Positions 54,441-64,000 of a stretch of DNA of 64,000 bases are shown one piece after another. Both the position numbers and the translations under genes were made by a program. The stretch is from contig CAJNDS010002550.1 of assembly GCA_905221605.1 (NCBI GenBank), positions 285,001-349,000 on the forward strand. Reading direction: 5' to 3'. The notes under the pieces were generated by a model. It worked only from the letters and a program-made list of their open reading frames with translations, made no database searches and was not told where the DNA came from. The DNA is from Symbiodinium natans. Lineage: Eukaryota; Sar; Dinophyceae; Suessiales; Symbiodiniaceae. How positions within the stretch are numbered: the first letter of the stretch is position 1; every line of letters starts with the position of its first letter.

Positions 54441-54780
54441 GTATCCGTCTGACTGCAGCATGGGCCTCACGCCATGCCGAAGTGGCAGGGCGCAAAGAAC
54501 CCCCAAACAGTTCATCGAACTCTCAGATTACTGAAGTGTTGACTGGAACCCGAATCCCTCAGCTCCTGAACCCTAACTAGCCCCTGAAACCCTAAACCCG
54601 AAGCCCTAAACCCTAAACCACCAAACCTAGGGGTCAGAAACACGGGCTCAGGCCGATGGTGCCGCTGCCAGCACTGGTGGACCAGTGCGAGGCTTAGGAA
54701 GTCCCCACCTTGCTTAGGTTTCCGGGTTTAGGGTTTAGGGTTTAGGGTTTAGGGTTTAGGGTTAGGGTTCACGGGGTCAG

Positions 54781-54933
54781 GTGCTGGGATGCCCGCCCTT
54801 GATTCCCTTTTTTGTTGGTCTGGGATCCGTTCTAAACCCTAGACCCTAAACCCTAAGCCCTAAACCCTAAACCCTGAACCCCATTGATCCAAGAAGGGTG
54901 CCCTTCTTCATCCGAGGTTGCTGGGGAGCCTGG
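54781..54933. mobile_element. Family 4-like element carrying CCCTAAA repeats
   Basis: GGTGCTGGGATGCCCGCCCTTGATTCCC on the left and AAGGGTGCCCTTCTTCATCCGAGGTTGCTGGGGAGCC on the right, separated by about 50 bases of CCCTAAA-type repeat (54833-54882). Confidence 0.5.
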
Positions 54934-55765
54934 GGTTGTGGGTACTAATTAAGCCCCCAAACTCGAAATTCTACATGTTGACGATCAGAAGGGGATCCTA
55001 CTACTTGAGGTCTATATTAGAGAGGTCCCTTCTTTTCGTACCCCCAAATAAGCCGAAGAAACAACCCTGCGACAGGTCCCACGCTGGCTTCGTCTCTGTC
55101 CCTGTGGGCCAGCGCCCTCAGCTCCAGCGACCCCTTTGTGTTTCGAGTTGGGGAGCAACAAAGCCCTAAACCTTTAGAATTAAGTTTATTTGATGTTGTA
55201 TTATATAAATATTCATAGAATAAGTATAAGGATTTGATGGTGGTTGATGCTAAACACCTAAGCCCGAAGCCCGAAGCGCTGAGCCCTAAGCCCTAAACCA
55301 TACCTCTTATGATCCCAAGACCACAAAATGCAACTGGGTTTGGGGCTTGTGGCTTTGAGAGCTTGTACATGTGAAGGTTGTTCTTAAGTAGAGCCGCGCC
55401 CTCAGAAGTACTTCTTATACTACAGCCCGTGTAAAGTGGACCCACCCCTCCCCTCAATAGAAAGATAGCCCGAACAACACCCCCCCCCTCCTCCCAAACC
55501 CCACGAGGTCTAGGGTCTAGGGTTTAAGGTTGGGAGTTTGGGGTCTAGGGTTCAAATCAGCAAATCAGGGTCCCCTCATTCTAGAAGTCTATGAAAAAAT
55601 GTCATCTCCTGAACACGAAACCTCTTCTGTCTCACGAAGTCTGAACAGAAGCAGCGGAATCTCTTTGGGGCTTAGGGGCTGAATATACCTCAACCCTACA
55701 CCCTAAACCCCAAATCTAAACCCTCACCCTAAACCCTAAACCCTAAACCCTAAACCCTAAACCCC

Positions 55766-55876
55766 ATGGAAGCCTACCGGGGTACGGGCTCGAGTCGTAA
55801 TTCCATGATCTCACGCACTCGCAGTGACAGGTGCCGAGGTGGTCCTGCAAGGACGGGGCTGCAGTTGGCTTCAGAA
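55766..55876 (+). CDS. Exon-like island with canonical donor, unknown protein
   Basis: Open frame reading MEAYRGTGSSRNSMISRTRS then DRCRGGPARTGLQLASE, ending at GAA|GTAAGTG, a textbook GT donor that is unusual in this window. It is Ser/Arg-rich. It lies between CCCTAAA and TTTAGGG arrays. The ATG may be internal. Confidence 0.45.
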
Positions 55877-55884
55877 GTAAGTGA

Positions 55885-55985
55885 AGGGCTTAGGGTTTAG
55901 GGTTTAGGGTTTAGGGTTTAGGGTTTGGGGTTTAGGATTTAGGGTTTAGGGTTTAGGGTTTAGGGTTTAGGGTTTAGGGTTTATG
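55885..55985. repeat. TTTAGGG array
   Basis: About 14 units with a few GGGGTTT variants; follows the canonical GT donor at 55877. Confidence 0.95.
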
Positions 55986-56399
55986 AGTTAGAGTTGAGGG
56001 TCTAGGGTTTAGGGTGTTCTGCTAGGAGGGACTTCACACTCAGTCCCTCTGCCATTGAAGGTTCAGGCTTCAGGAGGTTTCTAAGGGCAAGTGGCCTGAA
56101 ACCCTAAACACTAAACCCTCAGGCCCTAAACCCTGAAGAGTAGCAGGGACGGTCATGTACTGCATCAAGCAAGCCGGTGTGTTGTGCAGGTTGCAATTGC
56201 AGTACTGTTGGGGCATAAACCTTAAGGCTTCCCTAAACCCTGAACCCTAAACCCTGGACCCTGAAGCCTAAGCCCCAAACCCTAAAGCCTTAAACCTAAT
56301 CCCTAACCCCTAAACCCTAAACCCCACCCCAAAAGCGAAGGCGTGTGAAGCACAAAAACCCTGAAGTCGTTGGTGGCAGCAGGAGAGAATGACAGAAAC

Positions 56400-56500
56400 A
56401 GAGAAAGAGAGAGAGAGAGAGAGGGAGAGGGAGAGGGAGAGGGAGAGAGAGAGAGACAAGGAAGGAAGGAATGAAGGAAGGAAGGAAAGAAAGCAAAAGA
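56400..56500. repeat. (AG)n and GGAA-rich low-complexity tract
   Basis: GAGAGA and GGAAGGAA runs on the plus strand; reading frames through it are artefacts. Confidence 0.9.
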
Positions 56501-57289
56501 GAGATACAGAAAGAAGAGAAGTGGGTTTTATGCCGATGCCATCCGTTTGCGCAACTCTAGAGATGGCAATCGAGATTGCGCCCATGTGATCTGCAGGAAA
56601 GAAAGGCGGCAAACAGTCAGCGGGGATACGGCTCCTGGGCTTCGGGGATACACTGGCAGGCCAGATGTTGAGCTTCCAAGGTTATGGTTTAGGGACATGT
56701 AGGTTTTGGGGTTTAGGGTTTAGGGTTTAGGGTTCAGGGCTTAGGGTTTAGGAGTCAGGGTTCAGAGTTTAAGGTACTTTTGTTCGCGCATCGGAGTTCC
56801 GCGGGGTATGCCGCATCTTTGCGCTTGCTGAGACATCCCTTTTAGCACTAAAGGAGTGCCAGGCCGGGGTGTCCAGGTTTAACCCTAAACCCTAAACCCT
56901 AAACTAAACACTAAACCCTAAACCCTAAACCCTAATTTGGCTTACGGGTTATAAGGGTTCTTCTGTTCGGATACGGCAAGTGCTTGACAGAGACAAAGGA
57001 GTCCATATCGCAAGGCTGACTTAAGGCTTCTCTAGGGTTCCAAGTATGGACCTTTAAGTTGGGTCCTCAATTCATCTCCCGGGTGCCTTCACCCTAAGCT
57101 TTATAGACCCTCTTAGTAGCTGAAGGAGTACACTTTACACTGTTGGGGATACCATAGTCCCCTTTCGAACTGAAAGTGTACACTTTTGTGGGGCTTATGA
57201 ACTCAGCAACTAAGCTCTACAGACCTTAAATCCTAAACCCTGAAACCCTAAACCCAAAGCCCCGTGGCTTTCATTCCAGAAGCGATCCG

Positions 57290-57371
57290 TCCGGGAAGGC
57301 ATGCGAGGGAAGGAGCAGCCCTTATCTCCAAGCTGCCAGCTGAGCCTCCGCGTCGGGGCCTCCCAGCTTTC
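57290..57371 (+). CDS. Exon-like coding island, unknown protein
   Basis: Open plus-strand island after CATTCCAG, reading KRSVREGMRGKEQPLSPSCQ then LSLRVGASQL. It is bounded downstream by a pyrimidine stretch and CCCTAAA repeats. No family recognised. Confidence 0.4.
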
Positions 57372-57619
57372 ATTTTTTCTAACCCTAAACCCTAAACCCT
57401 AAACCCTACACCCCAAATTCTAAACCGTAAACCCTTAACCCTTAACCCTAAACCCTAAGCCCTAAACCACTTCGTCGTCAGATGGCCACGGACCTGCAGG
57501 GTTCCTGGTGGGCCCTTCAGGGATATTCGACATTTTCCTTCGTTGCTGGGTTTCAGGGGCATCACATTCCCCTTACTTCCTTTTTTAGGGTTTAGGGTTT
57601 AGGGTTTAGGGTTTAGGGC

Positions 57620-57731
57620 TAGGACCCGGAGTGGGCCCCTATTTCCTCTTTTTTTAGGGTTGGGGTTCCCTTACAACCCCCTGAAAACCAAAAAGGGCAC
57701 CCTTTATTCCTAGCTCACTTTCTGAGTCTAG
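57620..57731. mobile_element. Foldback element, family 4
   Basis: CTAGGACCCGGAGTGGGCCCCTATTTCC ... GGTTGGGGTTCCCTTACAACCCCC ... AACCAAAAAGGGCACCC ... CTGAGTCTAG. A TTTAGGG array lies immediately outside the left end and CCCTAAA repeats outside the right end. Confidence 0.7.
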
Positions 57732-57855
57732 CCCTAAACCCTAAACCCTAAACCCTCAACCCTAAACCCTAAGCCTTAAACCCTAAACCCCATTTTTGAG
57801 GAAGATTTGTTCAGGAGGGTGTTTAGTTGAGGGCCATCCGAGGTTCTGGCTTAGT

Positions 57856-57966
57856 GGTTTAGGGTTTAGGGTGTAGGGTTTAGGGTATAGGGTTTAGGGT
57901 TTAGGGTTTAGGGTGTAGGGTTTAGGGTTTAGGGTGTAGGGTTTAGGGTTTAGGGTTTAGGGTTGA
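57856..57966. repeat. TTTAGGG array with interspersed TGTAGGG
   Basis: About 15 units; the TGTAGGG variant recurs roughly every third unit. Confidence 0.95.
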
Positions 57967-59144
57967 GAGCCATGGGGCGATTCTCAGTGGAAAGGCAGAG
58001 ACGCAGCGGTTTCTTAAAGCATTTAAAATCTCGACATCTTGATGCGGCAGCCGGGGCTTACAACCTCAATGTAACCTCAAATATCCAAGAACAAGTTCAG
58101 CCATGTCGCAAATCGTCTTAAGTCTTTCAAATCTTGACACAGCACATTATCATTGTGAGTATCGCTGTCGCTGTCATTCTTATCGTTCCTGTTGTTATTG
58201 CTGCTGTTTCTGCTGTTGGCTTTACGCTTGTAGCACCTGAGGTTTGACGATCACTGTGCAGGATTCCTGGTCGCAGCTGTCTCTGACACCAGGGGCGACG
58301 CTGCGTTGCTTACGCCTGACTGCGCGATGCTGGCGTCAGCAAGTGCAGCTGAATCTGTGTCCGGACGGTTATGCTGAGATGGTGTGCCAAAGAACCCGTT
58401 TGGCATCTGAAGCGGCTTCAGCGAGTCTGCATCCCAATATTCACAGCTTCGGCGCCCTTTCACAGCAAACCCGAAACCCTAAACCCTAAACCCTAAACCC
58501 TAAACCCTAAACCCTAAACCCTAAACCCCAAACCCGAAGACTTGCATTCTGCCACCAACTCATGAACGATCGGGTAGAAACCTCGATCCTACTGCAAAAG
58601 TAAACCCTTAACCCTTAACCCTTAACCCTAAACCCTAAACCCTAAACCCTAAACCCTAAAATCCCTAGACCCTGAACAAAATATGGTCCCTTTTGGGGTC
58701 CTGATGGTAAGGCGGCCCCTCTTATCTGTAGGGTACCCAACAAGAATCTATCAGTTTGAGAGGTGACCATAGGATTTAGGGTTTTGGGTTGAGGGGAAGC
58801 CCTAAACCCCCTTTTCCTAAACCTCAAACTCCGCAAAAACCCTACGGGCTCTGAACAGGGCATGAGGTACCCTACATAATCCTTTGAAGGCTAGGGGAAG
58901 TCAGGTACCTAATTGCCAGTTTCCCTAAGAACCTCTAGGAAACCCTAAAACCTTAACCCTAAACCCTAAACCCTAAACCCACCAAAGCCCAGCCGAGGCG
59001 TTGAAGACGCAGGGCTGGGACGTGACGCCCACAGCCTGAAACGCAGCGGAGGCTTTCGTAGGCCCACGAAGAGAAAACAAGAGCTGCGGTTGAGGGTTTA
59101 GGTTTTACAATTGGTTCTTAGGGTTCAAGGTTCGAGGTATGAAG

Positions 59145-59270
59145 CCCTAAACCCTAAACCCTACACCCTACTGTAAACCCTAAACGCTACACCCTACACC
59201 CTACACCCTAAACCCTACACCCTAAACCCTAAACCCTAAACCTCAAACCCTAAACCCTAAACTAAACCCT
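59145..59270. repeat. CCCTAAA array with CCCTACA variants
   Basis: Mixed CCCTAAA and CCCTACA units. Confidence 0.9.
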
Positions 59271-60202
59271 TGCGGCGATGTTATCTTGAGGAGTGTCAGG
59301 TTTGAGGGGCCTTCGGGGCTAGAAGGGTGCATTCTCAGAAGCTGTTGCCAAAACCCCTGAAACTTCTGAGCGCTTAGGGCTTAGGGTTTAGGGTTAATGC
59401 CTGAACCCCGGGGTAGTGGAGAACGCCAACCGGAGCTCCCAATGACGTTTCTCGGAGGGGGCTGAGATGGCGGGCCGGACAGCGCGTTAGCCAGGCCGGA
59501 TGCACGGCGAGCCGCTCCCCCACCCACCCACACACACACAGAGACACACACGCCTGAACCCTAAATCCTAAGCCCTACTGCCTTATCTAAGGCTAAGCGG
59601 CTAAACAAGCTATGAAAGAAGCCATATTTAGGTCCAGTTCCGGGCATGTACACCCCCTGACCCGTACTACGCCCGAAACCCCGAACCCTAAACGTGAAAC
59701 GCGCTAAGCCCGAAACCCCAAAAACTAGACATGCCTGAACCATAAATACCAAACGGCTTTAACTACATAGGTTGGGCACCCATACAGTTCTTCGGGGGAA
59801 ACACCAATATCCTGTCGCATGTATATTTTGGTTTTGAAGGAGACCCTTTTTCGGCCTAGGGCTTCGACCAACGCCTAGGAGGGTTTGGGTTTAGGGTTTC
59901 GGGTTTCGGTTTCGGGTTTCGGGTTTAGGGTTTAGGGTTTACGGTCTATGACCGACCCTTGAGAAGCAGCTGCGAGTAACACGACACATTAGGCAGGATT
60001 CAAGGGCTTAGTGTTTACCAGGACGGGCGATTATACCCGAAAACCCCGTAAAAGGCCCTTTTACAGGTTTGATGATGGGGATTATAGGGCCGAATAGCCC
60101 GTCCTGGTGGGGGCTGAGGGAACGGACCCCTATAAGCCCTAAACCCTAAACTCTAGGCACAATGCCCCAATGCCCTTCTGGTGTGCACCGTCGGCATGTC
60201 AG

Positions 60203-60316
60203 CGTCAAGCGACATCTCAGCGCGCGCGCCCGGCTACCCGGAAGTTCATCCAAGCCATGCCCGCGAACGGCGGCCTGAATGAGTCTCCCATCCTGAAGAA
60301 GCCGCCTGGACTTATG
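60203..60316 (+). CDS. Exon-like coding island, unknown protein
   Basis: Open frame reading RQATSQRARPATRKFIQAMP then ANGGLNESPILKKPPGLM, followed by GTAGTCTC (GT donor). Long, basic and clearly coding-like. It may belong to the same gene as the PP-loop exon at 61139. No family recognised. Confidence 0.45.
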
Positions 60317-61042
60317 GTAGTCTCTTTAAGTAGGGCTCCTGCTTTATAGGGTCATATATTGGGGTTCTTATGAGGGTATGTTAAGGTATAAGGGTAACAG
60401 ATTAAGAGGCCACCGGCCCTTATAAGCCTGGAGTCGAAATTGGCTTTCCTCTATTCAGGGCACCTGGTTTCTTAAGATTCCCTAAACCCTAAACCCTAAA
60501 CCCTTCTAACCTTTAAACCCTGAACCATAATCAGTTTACATGTCGAGGGCTTAGAGCTGATATGGAGGAATGTCACCGGGGGTTCCGGTCAGAGCACCAT
60601 CAGGAGATCCTAAGCTATCCATCTTGTCTGCCCTCTGCCCCGAAAGAGGACCCCAACCTTAGCAAGCCTTACTTAGCCCTAAACCCTAAACCCTAAACCC
60701 AAAACCCTAAACCCTTTAGCCCTTTACTGTCCATTGGGGTCCTGTGCATCCTGGGACCATGCAGACACCTCACGCGCCACGCTGATCTTGGGGGATCGGG
60801 CGAATTTGTGACCCTACACCTGGGGGTTATGAAATAAGGGTTTAGGGTTTAGGGTTTCCTGTTTAGGGTTTAGGTCCCCTTCAGGGACATAGCCACATCT
60901 TTGTTTTCCACTGGAACCTCTTAAGAGCCCTAAGTAACCCTGAACCCAAATTGCCTTAAGGGGGACTTTGTAACACGTGAAGAAGACCTCGGTCGGCTCC
61001 GCGTGTCTATCGGGGTCTTCTGGGATGAACTCATCTAGGGGT

Positions 61043-61110
61043 TAGGGTTTAGGGTTTAGGGTTTAGGGTTTAGGGTTTAGGGTTTAGGGTTTAGGGTTTA
61101 GGGTTTAGAC
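61043..61110. repeat. TTTAGGG array
   Basis: About ten units directly upstream of the PP-loop exon at 61139. Confidence 0.95.
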
Positions 61111-61138
61111 TTTTGGTGGGGTGTCGGGGCATGCTTAG

Positions 61139-61232
61139 GTACGTGGAGAACGGCGATGTTGTCGGCATCTGCGTCAGCGGTGGCTTGGACTCGAAGACCG
61201 TGGCGCTGAGGCTACGCCTGGCAGGCGTGAAG
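61139..61232 (+). CDS. PP-loop ATP-pyrophosphatase exon, argininosuccinate synthase-like
   Basis: The exon starts after ATGCTTAG|G and ends at GTGAAG|GCGCC (GC donor), reading YVENGDVVGICVSGGLDSKT then VALRLRLAGVK. SGGLDS after a hydrophobic strand is the ATP-binding PP-loop signature. Its position near an N-terminus and the following helix resemble argininosuccinate synthase (SGGLDT/S). Other N-type ATP pyrophosphatases such as asparagine synthetase or a tRNA thiolation enzyme cannot be excluded from one exon. TTTAGGG arrays flank it on both sides. Confidence 0.6.
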
Positions 61233-61412
61233 GCGCCAGGGGCTTGGTTGTCATGTTTAGGGTTTAGGGGTTTGGGGTTAGGGGTTTAGGGTTTAGGGAT
61301 TAGGGTTTAGGGTTTAGGGTTTAGGGTATTAGGGGTTTAAGTGTTTAGGAGTTTAGGGATTTGGAGTGGGCATGTCCTAACAAGTTTGGCCCCAAAATGC
61401 TTGGTTGTCATA

Positions 61413-61526
61413 CTTGGTAGCCCAGTGGTACCCTTTTGCCCTTTTTTGGGTTCAAGGTTTCCTTGAAAAGTAACCAACCGCGAGAAGGGTACCCTTTACT
61501 TATAAGTTGGTTCCTGGGCTACCAAG
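61413..61526. mobile_element. Foldback element, family 1
   Basis: Ends CTTGGTAGCCCAGTGGTACC and CTGGGCTACCAAG, core GGGTTCAAGGTTTCCTTGAA and AGTAACCAACC. It is flanked by TA on both sides (CATA / TATA), consistent with a TA target-site duplication. Confidence 0.75.
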
Positions 61527-61649
61527 TATATTTAGGGTTTAGTGGTTTAGGGGTTTGGGGTGGGCATTCGCAGGTGTTCCCCCCTCCCCACCCCTGATTT
61601 TTTGGCAGCACCCTTAAGAACCCTAAACCCTGAACCCTAAACCCTATAC

Positions 61650-62304
61650 GGGGGCAACCGAAGGGGAAAGGGGAAAGAAACCAACCCTTAACAGTTGCCT
61701 ATATGGATTTCCCAGATCGAACCAGTAAGAGAAGAATCCCACCCTAGAGGGAAAGACTAAGGGAGAAGGGTCGGGACTACTACCTCCCACAAGACCCAAC
61801 ACCCAACACACGGACACAACCTTTTCAACGAAAAGCGGACGGCTCGGGGCCATCTTGAGCCAAATATCCGGGTTCATTGACCCATCCAACCTTCAACACT
61901 AACTCCTTTCTACAATACCAATTGCAGCTCCGCACTCCCCCTGTCCTAGGATTTCCTAGGACACCTTGGAGGTGCAGATGTTTTGGCCAAAAACTGCCAT
62001 TAAAGCAGCAGCCAGCTGCTTGAAATGCAAAATATGGTTTAACGTCATCCAGGACGGAATTATAGCACATTGGCTAACCCACTAACCACAGAGAATCTCT
62101 TTTCACCATGATCCTCTCATCACTGAAGACTCCTTGGCCTTCTTCACCACAAACCGTGGTCTTCGCTACGCGAAAAGCTACTGACTTCTACTATCAGGGA
62201 TTTCCATACCCTTAATAGTAACCACCACATTGTCAGCACATTGGCTGTTCCAGCGCACCTGTCTCCAGAAAGAGAAAAACCATCCCTTCATCCATACCAT
62301 CCAA
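61650..62304 (-). other. Repeat-free DNA downstream of the CCCH frame, probable 3' region
   Basis: About 650 bases without telomeric repeats or foldback elements. Three short minus-strand frames overlap in different phases without a consistent long one. The lower edge at about 61650 passes directly into telomere-like repeats, reading GTATAGGGTTTAGGG on the minus strand. No poly(A) or LTR was seen. Confidence 0.4.
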
Positions 62305-62560
62305 TCACTTCTTTTTCCGATTGTTGGCAATCTTGAGGTGAAGTTGTAGCAGAATATACTCCAGGTCCGAAACTGTAAGCACAGGATCCTGTACGCACCT
62401 TTGAATTGAGGATACCAATCCTTCTCTCTTTGCGTCCTCAATCGCTTGGCACGATTGACCCAGCTCTGCATTCACAGTTGTAGACACGGGTACATCCGCA
62501 TCAGATGGACGATCCTTTTCCTCAGGACCTTGCACCATTACCACCTCTTCTTTTTTTGGG
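62305..62560 (-). CDS. Shifted-frame extension downstream of the CCCH protein
   Basis: The CCCH frame stops at 62522, but the +1 frame stays open through the same A7 run and continues as KKEEVVMVQGPEEKDRPS, ... TVNAELGQSCQAIEDAKREG, ... LEYILLQLHLKIANNRKKK to a stop near 62305. The composition (acidic/basic, helical) looks like a continuation of the same protein. A one-base indel in the A7 run, a sequencing error there, or programmed frameshifting would join them. The overlap could also be chance. Confidence 0.35.
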
Positions 62561-64000
62561 ACTCTGACTTTTCTCCCTCTTCTTTGTCTTTCCACCGACA
62601 TTTGACTTTGTGCGCGTCTTCGAGGATTTTTCCACTGCAGAAGCCACCACATTGGATGTTGATCCACCCTTCTCAATGATCGTCGGCATCTTCTTCGGCT
62701 TTGGAACCATGAGAGTGTAAGGATCTTCGATAGCTGCAGCTTTCCTCTTCTTTTTTACCTTTTTCTTCTCTTCTTCAACGGCAACCTCCGTCTCCGAAGT
62801 CTCAACCACTTCTTTTTCGGCAGGAATATCCTTGCTGGACTCCCTTTCTAGGGACCTCTTTTTGCCTCTTTTGGGATCCTTTTCTTCTCCCAAATTGGCT
62901 CGCTCATACCATATCCTCAGGTCATTGACCCATTCTTCCACCTCCGCGAGCGAAACCTCATACGACTTCACTACTTCGAGAAGTTCCAGCACGGTCAACA
63001 TTTCAGTGGTCCACGAAACCCATTCTTGATCCATTTGGTCAGTATCTCCAGTGAACTTCAGGAGTTTGAACAATGGGTCCGCCTCTGCTCGAGCCAAATC
63101 TGGCTTGCCACCGGACAGAAATGAAATCGCCTCCATCAACAGTTCCGTCATTTTGGTATCTTCGTCATAAACCATAAAATCCTCCTCATCATCATCGAAC
63201 TGTTCAGGAGAGATCTCCTTTTCTCCACCATTTGCACCAGACTTTCTCCTTGGACCATCCCTTGGGGGCGTCCTTGGAGACCTTGGCCTCTGTTCATCCA
63301 GCGGAACACCATGCTCGAAGACACACCTGTCACCATAACGACACTTCCCAGACCGAGCAAACTGGACGCACCTCACACCAGTTGCATCATGCGAGAACCC
63401 ACAATCCTTTCCAGCGAAACATTCTCTCCCTGCCACATAGTATTTGCACCAATACGAAGGTAGCATCACATCATCTTCGGAATGGATGAATTTACAGTCT
63501 TCACCAAATTTGCAGCGATCTTTTCCCTTGCTGAACCAATAGCAGAAGCCTTTCTTCCTCTTCTCCAAGCGCTCTGCCTCATACCGGTCCATAGGGCGAT
63601 TGTGCTCTACATGAACATTGCCATGTACCTGGGGACTGCTCCCTTCACCCGACGTGCTATCAGTATTTGGTGCTTGGAGTACAGCTGGAAAACCTGGCCT
63701 TGGTCCTACCACCTTCATGATTGGGTTTCCGCCAACTCCTGAGCCATGCTGAGACGATCCAAAAACATTGAACATCTTCGTGAAGGCCTTTCTAGTGCCA
63801 ATCTTCTGCACCCTTTTGATTGGACGTTTCATTGCTCCAACCTTGCATCCAGATGCGTTCAAACGACACAACCTCCTATACCCAGCTCTATATCCCTTCT
63901 TCCAAAGAGCCATAAGAATTTTAGAGGCAGTAACATTCTCCACCTCTACCTTTTCAAATGGTCCCTCACTTCCCGGAACAACCCCATCCATATCTGAAGA
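62522..64000 (-). CDS. CCCH zinc-finger protein, single long frame; retroelement gag-like or processed gene (5' open)
   Basis: A minus-strand frame open to the window edge; the first internal Met is at 63991, giving 489 residues. Three CCCH fingers lie at about residues 150-170 (C-x9-C-x5-C-x3-H), 182-201 and 208-227 (both C-x8-C-x5-C-x3-H). An acidic linker follows (DDDEEDFMVYDEDTKMTELL), then a predicted helical part and a strongly basic tail (KKKVKKKRK, SQSPKKRRGG). Such fingers bind RNA. The uninterrupted frame, lack of telomeric repeats and minus orientation set it apart from every other gene here. Retrotransposon capsid-type ORFs with CCCH fingers, or a retrocopied cellular RNA-binding protein, are both possible. 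No reverse transcriptase is visible in the window. Confidence 0.7.
   Translation of the reverse strand, partial: SSDMDGVVPGSEGPFEKVEVENVTASKILMALWKKGYRAGYRRLCRLNASGCKVGAMKRPIKRVQKIGTRKAFTKMFNVFGSSQHGSGVGGNPIMKVVGPRPGFPAVLQAPNTDSTSGEGSSPQVHGNVHVEHNRPMDRYEAERLEKRKKGFCYWFSKGKDRCKFGEDCKFIHSEDDVMLPSYWCKYYVAGRECFAGKDCGFSHDATGVRCVQFARSGKCRYGDRCVFEHGVPLDEQRPRSPRTPPRDGPRRKSGANGGEKEISPEQFDDDEEDFMVYDEDTKMTELLMEAISFLSGGKPDLARAEADPLFKLLKFTGDTDQMDQEWVSWTTEMLTVLELLEVVKSYEVSLAEVEEWVNDLRIWYERANLGEEKDPKRGKKRSLERESSKDIPAEKEVVETSETEVAVEEEKKKVKKKRKAAAIEDPYTLMVPKPKKMPTIIEKGGSTSNVVASAVEKSSKTRTKSNVGGKTKKREKSQSPKKRRGGNGARS

Noticed and set aside
56310-56612. Frames with Glu-Arg or Ser-Leu repeats
   Set aside because: Artefact of the (AG)n tract.
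62178-62471. Minus-strand 97-codon frame downstream of the CCCH protein
   Set aside because: It overlaps the more coding-like shifted-frame extension and has no recognisable motif.
1-64000. A true chromosome end
   Set aside because: Telomeric repeats occur in both orientations throughout and lie between exons that join in frame; no terminal one-directional array is present.
1-64000. CRISPR array, from regularly spaced short repeats with unique spacers
   Set aside because: The 7-base units are contiguous telomeric repeats and the spacers are exons or foldback elements of irregular length; there are no cas genes.

Overview
This window looks like nuclear DNA of a dinoflagellate; genus and order cannot be read from it. 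Four things point there: plant-type telomeric heptamers (TTTAGGG / CCCTAAA) everywhere, protein-coding genes cut into exons of about 30-170 bases, introns that start mostly with GC (some GA, rarely GT) and end in AG followed by G, and many ~100-bp foldback elements that behave as introners. No rRNA, tRNA, CRISPR array or bacterial-type gene organisation was seen.

Layout. Bases 19-2870 carry the 3' part of a plus-strand gene for a core-1 beta-1,3-galactosyltransferase-like (GT31) enzyme. Ten exons join in frame to a stop codon. Bases 5097-9970 carry seven or eight exons of a divergent Hsp70 covering the end of the nucleotide-binding domain and the substrate-binding beta-sandwich. In both genes the introns hold telomeric arrays, foldback elements or long G tracts. 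From about 9.9 to 61.3 kb the same texture continues: 50-200 base GC-rich, plus-strand, open islands that look like exons, separated by telomeric arrays in either orientation and by foldback elements. Most islands could not be assigned to a family. Exceptions are a plausible terminal exon of one gene (12922-13149) and a PP-loop (SGGLDS) exon resembling argininosuccinate synthase (61139-61232).

The last 2.35 kb (61650-64000) is different: no telomeric arrays, an uninterrupted minus-strand reading frame of at least 489 codons with three CCCH zinc fingers and a basic tail, and a downstream end that runs straight into TTTAGGG repeats. It reads like a retroelement gag-type protein or a processed single-exon gene, facing the plus-strand cluster.

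The main biological observation is the intron architecture. Telomere-repeat tracts occupy most long introns in both orientations, several sit inside pre-existing foldback elements, and variant heptamers have been locally amplified. The splice rule (GC/GA donors, AG|G acceptors) could be fixed at single-base level in two genes by protein homology and phase. Coordinates of islands outside those two genes are approximate.
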